Shown: one piece after another, positions 8,909 to 18,118 of the stretch
How positions within the stretch are numbered: position 1 is the first letter of the stretch
Layout of the letters: each line of letters begins with the position of its first letter
NCBI RefSeq assembly: GCF_000300855.1
Contig: NZ_ALJF01000013.1
Span: 1-64,000, forward strand
Direction: 5' to 3'
Origin: Agrobacterium albertimagni AOL15
GTDB taxonomy: Bacteria > Pseudomonadota > Alphaproteobacteria > Rhizobiales > Rhizobiaceae
DNA: 64,000 bases
Program-made: the position numbers and the translations under genes
The notes under the pieces: generated by a model
Told to the model about the DNA's origin: nothing
Databases searched by the model: none
Seen by the model: only the letters and a program-made list of their open reading frames with translations

Positions 8909-10240
8909 ATGGTTCCGTTCATGGCTTCTTCATTGTCTGATGCCGAAGCGGCTGCACCTGCGCCCGCCGCAGGTCACGCCAAGCCTCTGCCCGTCGCCGT
9001 TCTCTCCCTGATCCCGAAGCTTGTTCTGCGGGCGCCGCGCAGCGGTGCCGTCTTCGGAGCGCTGGTCATGCTGGCGCTGCTTGGTCCGATCCTCGCCGAA
9101 GAGAACCTGCTGAAATTCGGCTGGGGTCTCGTGCTCGCACGCCACGGCATCGATGCGACCGAGGGCACGCTCGGGCTCTCCATGGTGCTTGGCGTCTTCG
9201 CCTCCCGCGGTCTCGTCCGCATTCCGCGCCGCAGGCGTGAGCCGAAGGATGTCGAGGACGATCTAGCCCGCGCCGTATCCTTGCTGTCGACCCAGCCAAA
9301 CGCCAGCGCCGGTCTCGTGCGTCTCGGCGACAAGCGGATCCTCTTCTCAGATTGCGGTCAGGGCTTCATCATGTATGCCCGCCGGGGGCGCTCGCTCATT
9401 GCACTTTTCGATCCCGTCGGCCCGAAGCATCTCTGGGCGCCACTTGTCGAGAAGTTCATCGGCGAAGCACGCCGCAGCCGAAGCCGCCCGGTCTTCTACC
9501 AGGTCTCCGCCGAATTCCTGCCGGTCGCCGTTGAGACGCGCCTGCAGGCGCTCAAGCTCGGTGAGCAGGCGGTCATCGATCTCTCCCGCTTCACGCTTGC
9601 CGGCGGCGACTGGCTGAAATTGCGTCGCTCGATCAACCGCGCCGAACGCGACGGCCTGTGCTTCGAATATCTGCCGGCGGATGCTGTGCCGGCGGTTCTC
9701 GACGAGTTGCAGAGCGTTTCCGACACCTGGCTCTCCGCCCACCAGGCTGCCGAAAAGGGCTTTTCGCTCGGCACCTTCGATCGGGCCTATCTCACTTCTG
9801 GCCCCGTCGCGCTCATCCGCCTCGACGGCCGCATCGTCGCCTTCGCAAGCCTGATGACGACCTCGTCTGACGGAGATGCCTTCATCGATCTGATGCGCCA
9901 TGTTCCCGGTGTCCATCGAGGCATGATGGACCTTCTGTTCGTGAAGATCATGGAGACCCTGAAAGCACAGGGCTTCGCCACCCTGAACCTCGGCATGGCG
10001 CCGCTCGCCGGTCTCTCGGGCAATCGTCGCGCCCCCGCCTGGAACCACGTCGCCCGGCAGATCTTCGAACACGGCGAGCGGTTCTACAATTTCCGTGGCG
10101 TGCGCGCTTTCAAGGAGAAGTTCGATCCGGACTGGCAGCCCCGCTACCTCGTCGTGGCGGGGCAGGGCCTGCCGATCCTGTCGCTGATCGACGTGACCTT
10201 GCTGATCGGTGGCGGTCTCAAGGGCCTGGCGCGCAAATGA
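8909..10240 (+). CDS. LpiA/MprF-like lysyl-phosphatidylglycerol synthase, short form
   Basis: Protein of 443 residues. Residues about 30-110 hold two membrane segments, and residues about 125-430 form the DUF2156 (GNAT-like) catalytic domain of MprF/LpiA enzymes, which transfer lysine from Lys-tRNA to phosphatidylglycerol. Motifs are GFIMYARRGRSLIALFDPVG, the RSINRAERDGL basic patch, and NFRGVRAFKEKFDPDWQPRYLV at the end. Full MprF/LpiA proteins are about 850 residues with a large N-terminal flippase domain, which is absent here. The start is either 8909 or the ATG at 8921. Its stop overlaps the acvB start by four bases (ATGA), so the pair is translationally coupled. Lysine specificity is inferred from the acvB linkage. 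Confidence 0.78.
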   Translation: MVPFMASSLSDAEAAAPAPAAGHAKPLPVAVLSLIPKLVLRAPRSGAVFGALVMLALLGPILAEENLLKFGWGLVLARHGIDATEGTLGLSMVLGVFASRGLVRIPRRRREPKDVEDDLARAVSLLSTQPNASAGLVRLGDKRILFSDCGQGFIMYARRGRSLIALFDPVGPKHLWAPLVEKFIGEARRSRSRPVFYQVSAEFLPVAVETRLQALKLGEQAVIDLSRFTLAGGDWLKLRRSINRAERDGLCFEYLPADAVPAVLDELQSVSDTWLSAHQAAEKGFSLGTFDRAYLTSGPVALIRLDGRIVAFASLMTTSSDGDAFIDLMRHVPGVHRGMMDLLFVKIMETLKAQGFATLNLGMAPLAGLSGNRRAPAWNHVARQIFEHGERFYNFRGVRAFKEKFDPDWQPRYLVVAGQGLPILSLIDVTLLIGGGLKGLARK

Positions 10241-11646
10241 ACGCGGTCGCTATCCGGGCCACGCTTCACGGGCTGAAGCCAAGGCTCTTCGTTGCCGTTC
10301 TGGCTGTCTTCGTGCAGGTTTCAGCCTCTGTGGCTGCCGCCAGCGATAACGGCATCGTCAGCCTGCCGCACGATCGCATCTCGGTGCCCGATGATGACAG
10401 CATGACTGGTGTCGTGGTCATCGTCTCCGATGCCAATGGCTGGGACGCCGTCGAGCAGGCGGCGCTGGAGACGGTGGTCCTGGGCGGCGCGATCGGCGTC
10501 GGCGTCGATCTCAATGTCTGGCGCGAAGCGTTGTCGCGCGAAACCGAGCGCGACTGCCTCTTCCTGCCGGCCGATATCGAACGCCTGACCCGCCAGCTGC
10601 ACCGCAGCCACACCGCGGATTTCTATCGCCCGCCACGCCTGCTGGGTTTTGGCGAAGGAGGTGCACTGGTGCTCGCCATCGCCGCCCAGACACCGAACGG
10701 CAGTTTTGCCGAAACGATCGGCGAGACGGTGGCCCTGGATCCAACGGAGGCCGTCGCCCTGCCAAAGCCGCTTTGCACACCGGCCCCGCGCCGCGACACG
10801 ACGTACGGCACAGCCTATGGCCTTGCACCCGGCAAGCTGCCCAATCCCGTCCGCATCACCTTCTCGCCGGCGGCGGACGAGGGGGCCCGGCAGCATGCAG
10901 CATCGCTGAAGGCGAGCCATCCGGACGTGGTGGTAACAGACGGGGAGGGCGGTCCGGCCCGCATCCTCTCGGCTGAAGCCACGGGTCCCGTGGCTCGGCT
11001 CACGCCGGACGATGCAGCGCTCGACCTGCCGCTCGTGGAAGACATCGTCAGACCTGAACACGACACGGTCGCGATCTTCTATTCCGGCGATGGCGGCTGG
11101 CGAGAGATCGATCAGCGCATCTCGGCCCATCTGAACAAGGCGGGCGTGCCCGTCATCGGCGTCGATGCCTTGCGCTACTTCTGGAGCGAGAAGACGCCGG
11201 ATGAAACGGCAACCGACCTTTCGCGGATCATCGCTTACTACCGCAAGCGGCTGGGCGTCTCCCGGGTGGTGCTGATCGGCTATTCCTTCGGCGCCAATCT
11301 CCTGCCGCGAGTCTACGGCCTTCTGCCCGAGCCCGACCAAAGCTCGGTTACCCTCCTGTCGCTGCTCGCTTTGTCGCATCAAGCCGATTTCGAGATCGCT
11401 GTCTCCGGCTGGCTGGGTGCCGCTGGTTCAGGAAAGCACGGCGATCCCGTCGATCACCTGGCGCCCGTCGAGGCGGCCAAGATCCAATGCGTGTACGGAC
11501 TGGAAGAAGAGGACACAGCCTGCCCGGCGCTGGAGCCCCGCGCAAAGGATGGCCTCGACCTCATCGCCCGCCCCGGCGGCCATCACTTCGACGAGAATTA
11601 CGAGCTGATTGCAGACAAGATTCTGGGGCGGGTCGGCAGCCGCTGA
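10237..11646 (+). CDS. acvB: AcvB/VirJ family periplasmic lysyl-PG hydrolase
   Basis: Protein of 469 residues, normal for AcvB. It has a signal peptide of about 35 residues, an N-terminal alpha/beta domain whose elbow reads GFGEGG (no serine), and a C-terminal VirJ-like hydrolase domain with the nucleophile in GYSFGA (Ser350) and the family sequence YSGDGGWREID at about 282. In Agrobacterium AcvB hydrolyses lysyl-phosphatidylglycerol and is needed for virulence; in Rhizobium tropici the lpiA-acvB pair responds to acid. The four-base overlap with the upstream synthase gene fits a make-and-remove pair controlling membrane charge. Confidence 0.9.
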   Translation: MNAVAIRATLHGLKPRLFVAVLAVFVQVSASVAAASDNGIVSLPHDRISVPDDDSMTGVVVIVSDANGWDAVEQAALETVVLGGAIGVGVDLNVWREALSRETERDCLFLPADIERLTRQLHRSHTADFYRPPRLLGFGEGGALVLAIAAQTPNGSFAETIGETVALDPTEAVALPKPLCTPAPRRDTTYGTAYGLAPGKLPNPVRITFSPAADEGARQHAASLKASHPDVVVTDGEGGPARILSAEATGPVARLTPDDAALDLPLVEDIVRPEHDTVAIFYSGDGGWREIDQRISAHLNKAGVPVIGVDALRYFWSEKTPDETATDLSRIIAYYRKRLGVSRVVLIGYSFGANLLPRVYGLLPEPDQSSVTLLSLLALSHQADFEIAVSGWLGAAGSGKHGDPVDHLAPVEAAKIQCVYGLEEEDTACPALEPRAKDGLDLIARPGGHHFDENYELIADKILGRVGSR

Positions 11647-11731
11647 GCGCACGGTGAGGCCTGTCTGTTCCGCACGGTCACGATGCTGGAACAAAGATCC
11701 CACACCTCTGCCTCAAGGCGTGGCGCGACGG

Positions 11732-12097
11732 TCAGTCGATCAATACCGCCGTGGCTTCATTTGGACGCATATCCACGTCCGGGTTTCCAAGAAGTGTGCT
11801 GTCGTCTGCGATCAGCTTTTCCCAGACCCCTGCCGGAGCAGCGACGATCAACTGCGGGGTGCCGTTGAGCTCGTTGATGATCCGCAACCCGTCCGAACTG
11901 TAGTCGGTCAGGGTGTCGATGATCGGTTGCTTGACTTCCTGGTAGAGACCGAAAAGCAGAGAACGGCGCTCGCGGGCCGTTGCGGCTTCCCGTGCTTTCT
12001 CGACCTTCTCGTCAGCAACCTTGACTGAAACGAGGATGGAGACGTCTTGGGTCGGGTCCAATCGACGGACCGATGCTTTCATCTGTGCACTCATCAT
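11732..12097 (-). CDS. Small protein paired with subtilase; inhibitor/propeptide-like
   Basis: Protein of 121 residues with no signal peptide or membrane segment, starting 36 bases after the protease gene stops and on the same strand, so almost certainly co-transcribed. The predicted order is a strand (VSILVSVKV), a long charged helix (about residues 32-62), a strand-turn-strand (LRIINELNGTPQLIVAA), a helix (VWEKLIAD) and a final strand. That resembles the beta-alpha-beta layout of I9 inhibitor/propeptide domains of subtilisins. The resemblance is by eye only. If right, it would be a trans-acting inhibitor or chaperone of the protease. Two alternative starts (12094, 12082) are close. Confidence 0.6.
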   Translation of the reverse strand: MMSAQMKASVRRLDPTQDVSILVSVKVADEKVEKAREAATARERRSLLFGLYQEVKQPIIDTLTDYSSDGLRIINELNGTPQLIVAAPAGVWEKLIADDSTLLGNPDVDMRPNEATAVLID

Positions 12098-12133
12098 GTC
12101 CTTGTCCCTTTGGGTAGACGAACTCGTGCCACT

Positions 12134-13603
12134 TCAGATATTCGCGAGATGAAGCCGTCCCCGGCCACCTCGCGGAGGCTGATTATTGGGCGCAGGTGGT
12201 AAAGTTGCCGTTAACTTTAGAATACGCTCAATCAAGCCTGTTGGTTCCCCGCGCAGCGCCTCATCTTGTTCGATCGCCAACGCTGCAACACCGGCAACAA
12301 TCGGGCACGCCATCGACGTGCCCGACATTAATCCATAGCGAGCACCCGGTAAAGCACTGCTCACCTGTACCCCTGGCGCAACCAGATCCGGCTTGTAGAC
12401 TGGTGGCTGCGAAGCTGGCATCGCCGGTCCCCAGTCACTGAAATCGGCGATGGAGTGGTTACGATCAACGGCGCCGACGGCAAGGGTGCATTCGTACATG
12501 CCGGGCGCGCTATGATGGCCTTCACCCCGACGGCCATCATTTCCGATGGCGGCCACGATCAGGATTCCACTATCGACATAGTTTCTCGCAACCGCATACT
12601 CTTCTCGATCGAAATCCTGCCCCAGCGAAGCATTGACGATATCGACGCCTTCGCCCAATCCGAGTGCCTCAACTGCTAGCCAGTTGAGGCCGGCGGCGAT
12701 CTGGTTGCGGTAGCCGACGATCCTCTGATTGGCATCTCGCGTATTCAGTACTGATGCCATCGCGATCTGAGCTGCAGGTGCCACGCCTTTGCTGCGTCCG
12801 GCGCTGAGTGCCGCGACATGCGTTCCATGCGTGTCGTAATCCTTCGGCTCTCTCTTTCTCTTCTTTGAGCCGTCCGGTGCGAAATCCTGAAAGATGACCT
12901 GCTTTCCAGTGAATTCGGGATGATCGGCATCGATCCCGGTGTCCAGGAAGCCTATGGTGACGCCTCTACCCGTCAGGCCCTTCCTGCGAGCGGCGTCGAT
13001 TTCGATGGCGTCGAGGTGCCAATCATCCGTGTCGACACTGACGCTTTCCGCTTCCGTCGGCGCGATCTGCATAACAACTTCATTCTGCAGCACCACCGCG
13101 CCTGCATCCTGAAGACTGGCAATCGTTTCGTCGGGAAGAGCCGGTAATATCATCGCGTCGAGTGCTGAGAGGTAGATGCCCCGCATTTGTGTGAAGGCTC
13201 CAAACTGCGCCTCGGCGACCGCCGGTATTGAGCCGCCCCCGCTGTTAGCGGCATTGAGCAGGTCGACGCTTAGCAGGTCGGATGTGGATTCGTAGAGAAG
13301 GGTCTTTGCGGCCTTCCGCCCCACAGGACCATTCGTCCGCTCCCGCGTCGGCATCAGCACCAGCAAAGCGCGTTCCACATCCGGCTTGAGCCACAAGTCG
13401 CCAATGCTTTGGGCCCTGGCCACTTGGGGTAGGCGCGTCATCCCCGATCTGCGCTTGTAGTCGCGTATCCATCGCCGTCGGAGTTCCCGAGCATGTCGCT
13501 TGCCGCCTCTGTGGCCCGTCGTCCGACGTTTCCACGTAAACATCTGACGGTCGAGCTTTTGCAGAAATGCACCGACGTCCCCGTAGTCTCGTGACTTGCC
13601 CAT
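12134..13603 (-). CDS. S8 family subtilisin-like serine protease without signal peptide
   Basis: Protein of 489 residues. The catalytic triad is complete: Asp221 in GFLDTGID, His259 in DTHGTHVAAL, Ser430 in MSGTSMACP, with the oxyanion Asn355 in AAIGNDG. Residues 1-60 are very basic (KRRTTGHRGGKRH, RRRWIRDYKRR) and not a signal peptide. Residues about 75-190 form an extra domain that could be a built-in propeptide. A cytoplasmic protease is therefore likely. GGGGACA upstream of the ATG at 13603 serves as ribosome binding site. The gene lies 89 bases downstream of betA in the same direction, but its function is unrelated. It is followed by a small, probably cognate partner gene. Confidence 0.85.
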   Translation of the reverse strand: MGKSRDYGDVGAFLQKLDRQMFTWKRRTTGHRGGKRHARELRRRWIRDYKRRSGMTRLPQVARAQSIGDLWLKPDVERALLVLMPTRERTNGPVGRKAAKTLLYESTSDLLSVDLLNAANSGGGSIPAVAEAQFGAFTQMRGIYLSALDAMILPALPDETIASLQDAGAVVLQNEVVMQIAPTEAESVSVDTDDWHLDAIEIDAARRKGLTGRGVTIGFLDTGIDADHPEFTGKQVIFQDFAPDGSKKRKREPKDYDTHGTHVAALSAGRSKGVAPAAQIAMASVLNTRDANQRIVGYRNQIAAGLNWLAVEALGLGEGVDIVNASLGQDFDREEYAVARNYVDSGILIVAAIGNDGRRGEGHHSAPGMYECTLAVGAVDRNHSIADFSDWGPAMPASQPPVYKPDLVAPGVQVSSALPGARYGLMSGTSMACPIVAGVAALAIEQDEALRGEPTGLIERILKLTATLPPAPNNQPPRGGRGRLHLANI

Positions 13604-13692
13604 GAATCAGTGTCCCCAAACCCGACCGCGAGCAAGACTAACAAAAATATCGCAAGTTGCAATCTCTGGCGGTGGATGCAACCTTTGCTCAA

Positions 13693-15345
13693 TCAGCGGT
13701 CGCTGACTTCCCAGCGTGGGTTGATCCACGGTTCCTGATTGCTGCGGGGCAGGGGCTGTCGCCCGAGAATATGATCCGCCGCCTTCTCGCCGGTCATGAT
13801 CGAGGGACCATTCAGGTTGCCATAGGTCAGTTGCGGAAAGATCGACGAGTCCACGACGCGCAGGCCTTCGACCCCGATCACCCGGCATTCCGGATCGACC
13901 ACGGCCATCGGATCGTCCTTCGCGCCCATCTTCGACGTGCCGCAGGGGTGATAGGCGCTTTCCAGATGCTCGCGCAGGAAGGCGTCGATCTGCTCGTCCG
14001 TCTGAACCCCTTCGCCTGGCTGGATTTCCGGTCCGCGAAAGGCGTCGAAAGCCTTCTGGCCGAAGATCTCGCGGGTAAGCCGAACGCAGTGACGGAACTT
14101 CACCCAGTCTTCCTCGTGGCTCATGTAGTTGAACTGGATCACCGGATCAGCCATCGGATCGGACGAGCGCAGGGTGACGGCGCCGCGTGATTTCGAGTGG
14201 TTGTAGCCCACATGCACCTGGAAGCCATGGCTTCTCGCTGCCGCCTTGCCGTCATAGGAAATGGCGACGGGCAGGAAGTGGAACTGGATGTCAGGCTGCT
14301 TCACACCGGCTGCCGAGCGCACGAAGGCGCAGGATTCGAACTGGTTGGAGCTGCCAAGCCCGGTGCCGGAAAACAGCCATTGCGCGCCAGCCACCCCTTG
14401 CCAGAACCAGGGCAGCCAGGAATAGAGCGAGACGGGCTTGGTCGCGACCTGCTGGAAGTAGAACTCCATGTGGTCCATGAGGTTGGCGCCCACGCCCGGC
14501 CGGTCGACCTTCACCTCGATGCCCATGGCCTTCAGATGCTGCGCCGGTCCGATGCCCGAAAGCATCAGGAGCTTCGGCGAGTTGAAGGTTGAAGCGGAAA
14601 CGATGACCTCCCGATTGGCCTTCACCACCTCGATTTTGCCATTGCGCTCGATCTCGACGCCGACGGCACGGCCGTTTTCGATGACGATCTTGCGGGCAAA
14701 GCAACGCACCAGCTCGACATTGCCGCGCTTCATCGCTGGCTTGAGATAGGCATTGGCGGCAGACCAGCGGCGCGAGCGCCAGATGGTCTGCTCCATCAGA
14801 CCAAAGCCTTCCTGCTTCTCGCCGTTATAGTCTTCGGTCGTCTCGAAGCCGGCCTGCTTTCCGGCTTCCACAAAAGCACGCACCAAAGGGTTCTTCGCCG
14901 GCCCGCGCTGGACATGCAGCGGCCCGTCGGTGCCGCGCCAGCCGTCCTGGCCGCCATGTGAGTTCTCCATGCGCTTGAAGTAGGGCAGCACGTCCGCATA
15001 GCCCCAACCCTTGGCGCCACTCTGCTCCCAGCCGTCGAAATCCTCGGCCGATCCGCGCACATAGACCATGCCGTTGATCGAGGAGGAGCCGCCGATCACC
15101 TTGCCGCGCGGTGCCGTGATGCGCCGGTTGTTGAGGTTAGGCTCGGGCTCGGAGAGGTAGCCCCAGTTGTAGCGTTTCATGCTCATCGGCCAGGCAAGGG
15201 CAGCCGGCATCTGAATGAATGGCCCGACATCCGATCCGCCATATTCGAGCACCATGACACTGTTCTTGCCGCCTTCCGAAAGCCGGTAAGCCAGCGCCGA
15301 ACCGGCAGAGCCGGACCCGATGATGATGAAGTCTGCGTTCTGCAT
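13693..15345 (-). CDS. betA: Choline dehydrogenase
   Basis: FAD-dependent GMC oxidoreductase of 550 residues that oxidises choline to betaine aldehyde. It has the N-terminal FAD motif [15 protein letters not shown], the GMC signature [18 protein letters not shown] at about residue 80, and the C-terminal active-site region [13 protein letters not shown] with His, followed by [15 protein letters not shown]. The start MQNADF is favoured by GGGGATAG upstream and by agreement with rhizobial BetA proteins; an upstream codon adds four residues. It is the last gene of the leftward betI-betB-betA cluster, giving osmoprotection and choline catabolism. The betC choline sulfatase gene of some rhizobial clusters is missing. 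Confidence 0.95.
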   Translation of the reverse strand: MQNADFIIIGSGSAGSALAYRLSEGGKNSVMVLEYGGSDVGPFIQMPAALAWPMSMKRYNWGYLSEPEPNLNNRRITAPRGKVIGGSSSINGMVYVRGSAEDFDGWEQSGAKGWGYADVLPYFKRMENSHGGQDGWRGTDGPLHVQRGPAKNPLVRAFVEAGKQAGFETTEDYNGEKQEGFGLMEQTIWRSRRWSAANAYLKPAMKRGNVELVRCFARKIVIENGRAVGVEIERNGKIEVVKANREVIVSASTFNSPKLLMLSGIGPAQHLKAMGIEVKVDRPGVGANLMDHMEFYFQQVATKPVSLYSWLPWFWQGVAGAQWLFSGTGLGSSNQFESCAFVRSAAGVKQPDIQFHFLPVAISYDGKAAARSHGFQVHVGYNHSKSRGAVTLRSSDPMADPVIQFNYMSHEEDWVKFRHCVRLTREIFGQKAFDAFRGPEIQPGEGVQTDEQIDAFLREHLESAYHPCGTSKMGAKDDPMAVVDPECRVIGVEGLRVVDSSIFPQLTYGNLNGPSIMTGEKAADHILGRQPLPRSNQEPWINPRWEVSDR

Positions 15346-15441
15346 GCCTATCCCCAAAACGAACTGTTTCTACTGCCCATTCCAGCTCTCGTTATCGACC
15401 CCTCAACACAAGAGCTGATCCAGCGACGGCGGCGTCTCGAC

Positions 15442-15568
15442 ACCCTCCCCTTGAGGGGGAGGGTCGGCACGCAGTGCCGGGGTGGGGTGAGCCCGACGAA
15501 GGGGAAACCCCAAAACCGTCACCCCACCCGCGCGTGCCGCGCGACCTCCCCCCCTCAAGGGGGAGGTG
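15442..15568. repeat. Palindromic intergenic repeat between betA and betB
   Basis: About 127 bases bounded by inverted copies of a CCTCCCC(C)TTGAGGGGGAGG-type sequence: the left arm lies at about 15442-15464 and the right arm at about 15543-15567. Each arm is itself a palindrome, and the interior has further GC-rich inverted segments (ACGCAGTGCCGGGGTGGGG against CCCCACCCGCGCGTGC). This fits the rhizobial intergenic mosaic/palindromic elements found in many copies per genome. It starts six bases after nothing coding and ends six bases before the betB stop, so it would lie in the betBA transcript and could act in mRNA processing or partial termination. Confidence 0.75.
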
Positions 15569-15573
15569 GCAGA

Positions 15574-17037
15574 TCAATACGGCGCCTCACACTTGCCCAT
15601 GCCGACATAAACCGTCTTCAGCTCGGAATAATGCTCCAGCGCCGCTGCCGAATTTTCGCGGCCGAAACCCGACTGTTTCGATCCGCCGAAGGGGATTTCC
15701 ACCGGGCAGAGATTATAGGTGTTGATCCACAGCGTCCCGGCCTCCAGATGATCGACCACCCGGTGCGCACGTGAAAAATCCGCCGTGAACACGCCCGCAG
15801 ACAGACCGAATTCGGTGGCGTTGGCGCGTTCGACCACCTCTGCCTCGTCCTCGAAATCGAGCACGCACATCACAGGCCCGAATATCTCCTCGCGCGCGAT
15901 CGTCATGTCGTCGGTGACATCGGCAAACACCGTCGGCTGGATGTAGAAGCCTTCGCCGGTGACGCTGTTCGGAATGCCGCCGCCGGTCACGAGCGTCGCG
16001 CCTTCCGCCTTGCCCTTGTCGATATAGGACAGGACCTTATCGCGCTGAGCGAGCGAGACCATCGGCCCCATCTGGGTCGCCTCGTCCTGGGGATCACCGA
16101 TCAGGATCGCCTCGGTGCGGGCCTTCAGCCGCGCGAGAAACGTCTCCTTGATCGCCTTGTGCACAAAGACGCGGGTGCCGTTCGAGCAGACCTGGCCGGT
16201 CGAATAGAAATTGCCGAGCATGGCGCCCGAGATCGCGCTGTCGATATCAGCATCGTCAAAGATGACGATCGGCGACTTGCCGCCGAGTTCCATGGTGACA
16301 TGCTTGAGCTGCGAGGCAGCCGCGCCCGCCACCTTGCGCCCTGTCGGCACCGAGCCGGTCAGCGACACCTTGGCGACATCGGGATGCGACACGAGCATGG
16401 GACCCGTCTCGCGGTCGCCCTGGATGACATTGTAGACGCCCTTCGGCGCACCGGCCTCAATCAGGATTTCGGCGATCTTGAGCGCCCCGAGCGGCGTCAC
16501 TTCCGATGGCTTGAACACCATGGCATTGCCGGCAGCGAGTGCGGGTGCACCCTTCCAGCAGGCGATCTGCTGCGGATAGTTCCAGGCGCCGATGCCGACG
16601 ACCACGCCGAGCGGCACGCGCTTGGTATAGGCCCAGTCGCCGCCGAGCGGGATCTGGCTGCCGTTCATCGCGGTTGCGATGATGCCGCCAAAGAATTCGA
16701 AGCTGTCAGCCCCCGAGGTCGGGTCGGCCACGATCGTTTCCTGGATCGGCTTGCCCGTGTCGAGCGTCTCGAGCTCGGAAAGCTCGCGATTGCGCTCGCG
16801 CATGATCTCGGCGGCCTTTTTGAGCACGCGCCCGCGCGCCGCCGGGCTCCAGGACGCCCATTCCTTCTGCGCCCGCTTGGCAGACGCGATGGCCTTTTCG
16901 ATGATCTGAGGGGTGGCTGCATGCAGCCTTGCGATCACCTCGCCGGTCGCCGGATAGATGCTCTCGATGACGGTGCCGTCGGTATCCTCGACATACTCCC
17001 CGTCGATGAAGTGGGAGGCTTGCGGTTGGGCTTTCAT
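15574..17037 (-). CDS. betB: Betaine aldehyde dehydrogenase
   Basis: NAD(P)-dependent aldehyde dehydrogenase of 487 residues, the usual BetB length, converting betaine aldehyde to glycine betaine. It contains the cofactor-binding region [24 protein letters not shown] (quoted in part), the general base motif [10 protein letters not shown] (about residue 250) and the catalytic cysteine in [12 protein letters not shown] (about residue 286). The C-terminal [13 protein letters not shown] is typical of the family. The start MKAQPQ has GGAGAG seven bases upstream; an earlier in-frame start has no good site. It lies between betI and betA in one transcriptional direction. Confidence 0.95.
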   Translation of the reverse strand: MKAQPQASHFIDGEYVEDTDGTVIESIYPATGEVIARLHAATPQIIEKAIASAKRAQKEWASWSPAARGRVLKKAAEIMRERNRELSELETLDTGKPIQETIVADPTSGADSFEFFGGIIATAMNGSQIPLGGDWAYTKRVPLGVVVGIGAWNYPQQIACWKGAPALAAGNAMVFKPSEVTPLGALKIAEILIEAGAPKGVYNVIQGDRETGPMLVSHPDVAKVSLTGSVPTGRKVAGAAASQLKHVTMELGGKSPIVIFDDADIDSAISGAMLGNFYSTGQVCSNGTRVFVHKAIKETFLARLKARTEAILIGDPQDEATQMGPMVSLAQRDKVLSYIDKGKAEGATLVTGGGIPNSVTGEGFYIQPTVFADVTDDMTIAREEIFGPVMCVLDFEDEAEVVERANATEFGLSAGVFTADFSRAHRVVDHLEAGTLWINTYNLCPVEIPFGGSKQSGFGRENSAAALEHYSELKTVYVGMGKCEAPY

Positions 17038-17083
17038 GGTGTCTCTCCGGACGGGTGTTCGAATTTGCATGTGACCGTTGGAT

Positions 17084-17199
17084 GCCCCTCATCCGCCCTG
17101 CCGGGCACCTTCTCCCCGTCGAGACGGGGAGAAGGAGATGCGAGGCTAGCGTTCGTCTCCCCCTCTCCCCGCTTGCGGGGAGAGGGTAGGGTGAGGGGC
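17084..17199. repeat. Palindromic repeat overlapping the 3' end of betI
   Basis: About 116 bases with outer inverted arms GCCCCTCA (17084-17091) and TGAGGGGC (17192-17199). Inside are two strong hairpins: CCTTCTCCCCGTC/GACGGGGAGAAGG and CCCTCTCCCCGC/GCGGGGAGAGGG. This sequence type is a common rhizobial repeat element. Its right half is translated as the last 17 residues of BetI. Confidence 0.8.
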
Positions 17200-17793
17200 A
17201 GTTCTTGCGGCCGACGCGGCCTGCAGCTGTCCCGTCACATAATCCTCGACCAATGCGACAGAGGCATCAATCGACAAGGGCGAAGCCTTCAGCGATTGCC
17301 GGATATAGAGCCCGTCGATCATCGCGGCCGCGCCATCGGCGATCCGGCTTGCCTCAGGGGAGCCGCAGAGCGGCTTCAGCCCCGAAAGAAGGTTCGAATG
17401 CAGCCGCCGCGCATAGAGCGCGAGGAGCCGGCGAACCTCTTCCGAGCGCTGCGCCTCCGAATAGAAGGCAAGCCAGGCGGCAACCACTTCCGGCGCAAAC
17501 TGGTCGGCATTAAAGGAGATGCGAATGACCGCCGAGATCCGCTCGCGTGGCGTCTGCGCTTGGGTGAGCGCATAAACCGCATCCGCCCGCAACTGCCGCA
17601 GCAGCGAGCGGATCGTCGCGATCAGCAAGCGATCCTTCGAGCCGAAATAGTGATGCGCCAACGCCGGAGAAACACCCGCCTCGCGGGCGATCTCCGACAT
17701 GGTGACCGTCAGCGAGCCGTGATGGCCGATCGTCTTCAACGCGGCATCGACAAGCGCCTTTCGGCGCACGGGCTCCATTCCGACCTTCGGCAT
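17146..17793 (-). CDS. betI: TetR family repressor of betaine synthesis
   Basis: Protein of 215 residues with an N-terminal TetR helix-turn-helix (SEIAREAGVSPALAHHYFGSKDRLL, residues about 33-57) and a BetI-type ligand domain (FNADQFAPEVVAAWLAFYSEAQRSEE). BetI represses the bet genes in the absence of choline. The protein is about 17 residues longer than typical because its tail (HPTLSPQAGRGGDER) is read from a repeat element that has replaced the original 3' end. A probable operator lies 30 bases upstream of the start. It is the first gene of the betIBA cluster. Confidence 0.92.
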   Translation of the reverse strand: MPKVGMEPVRRKALVDAALKTIGHHGSLTVTMSEIAREAGVSPALAHHYFGSKDRLLIATIRSLLRQLRADAVYALTQAQTPRERISAVIRISFNADQFAPEVVAAWLAFYSEAQRSEEVRRLLALYARRLHSNLLSGLKPLCGSPEASRIADGAAAMIDGLYIRQSLKASPLSIDASVALVEDYVTGQLQAASAARTAPHPTLSPQAGRGGDER

Positions 17794-17823
17794 CCGGCTT
17801 CTCCTATCCTGTCCATGATAATT

Positions 17824-17843
17824 TTGATTGACTGATCAATCAA
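17824..17843. promoter_or_regulatory. Probable BetI operator
   Basis: Perfect inverted repeat TTGATTGA (17824-17831), four-base spacer, TCAATCAA (17836-17843), located 31-50 bases upstream of the betI start. It resembles the TTGATTGG-type operator described for E. coli bet genes. It would serve autoregulation of betIBA. Confidence 0.75.
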
Positions 17844-18118
17844 TAAAAAATTGCCGATGACGCCGTGCCTCGCAATTGAGCTCGACCGTTAACGGTAAAG
17901 CATGACAGCTAAAGTGTCTGGGAGCACTGCGACCCCGCCATTTGGCGACCCTGGCCACTACGCCAGATCACCTGAGTTCCCTGGTCTTTCGGTGATCATG
18001 CGGGCAGGCCCACGCCCCGTTTGAGCAATTGGTGTCGCGTGAAACTTTCATCCCACTGTCACACTACGGAAAGCTTTTATTGACGATTGTTCAGCCACAT
18101 TTCCGCCCATAAAAACAA

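Noticed and set aside
15442-17199. The two palindromic repeats as ends of a composite transposon around betB
   Set aside because: The two elements differ in sequence and neither has transposase or target-site duplication; they look like independent intergenic repeats.
16159-17835. 558-codon rightward frame across betB and betI
   Set aside because: Antisense to two well-recognised bet genes and running through the repeat element.
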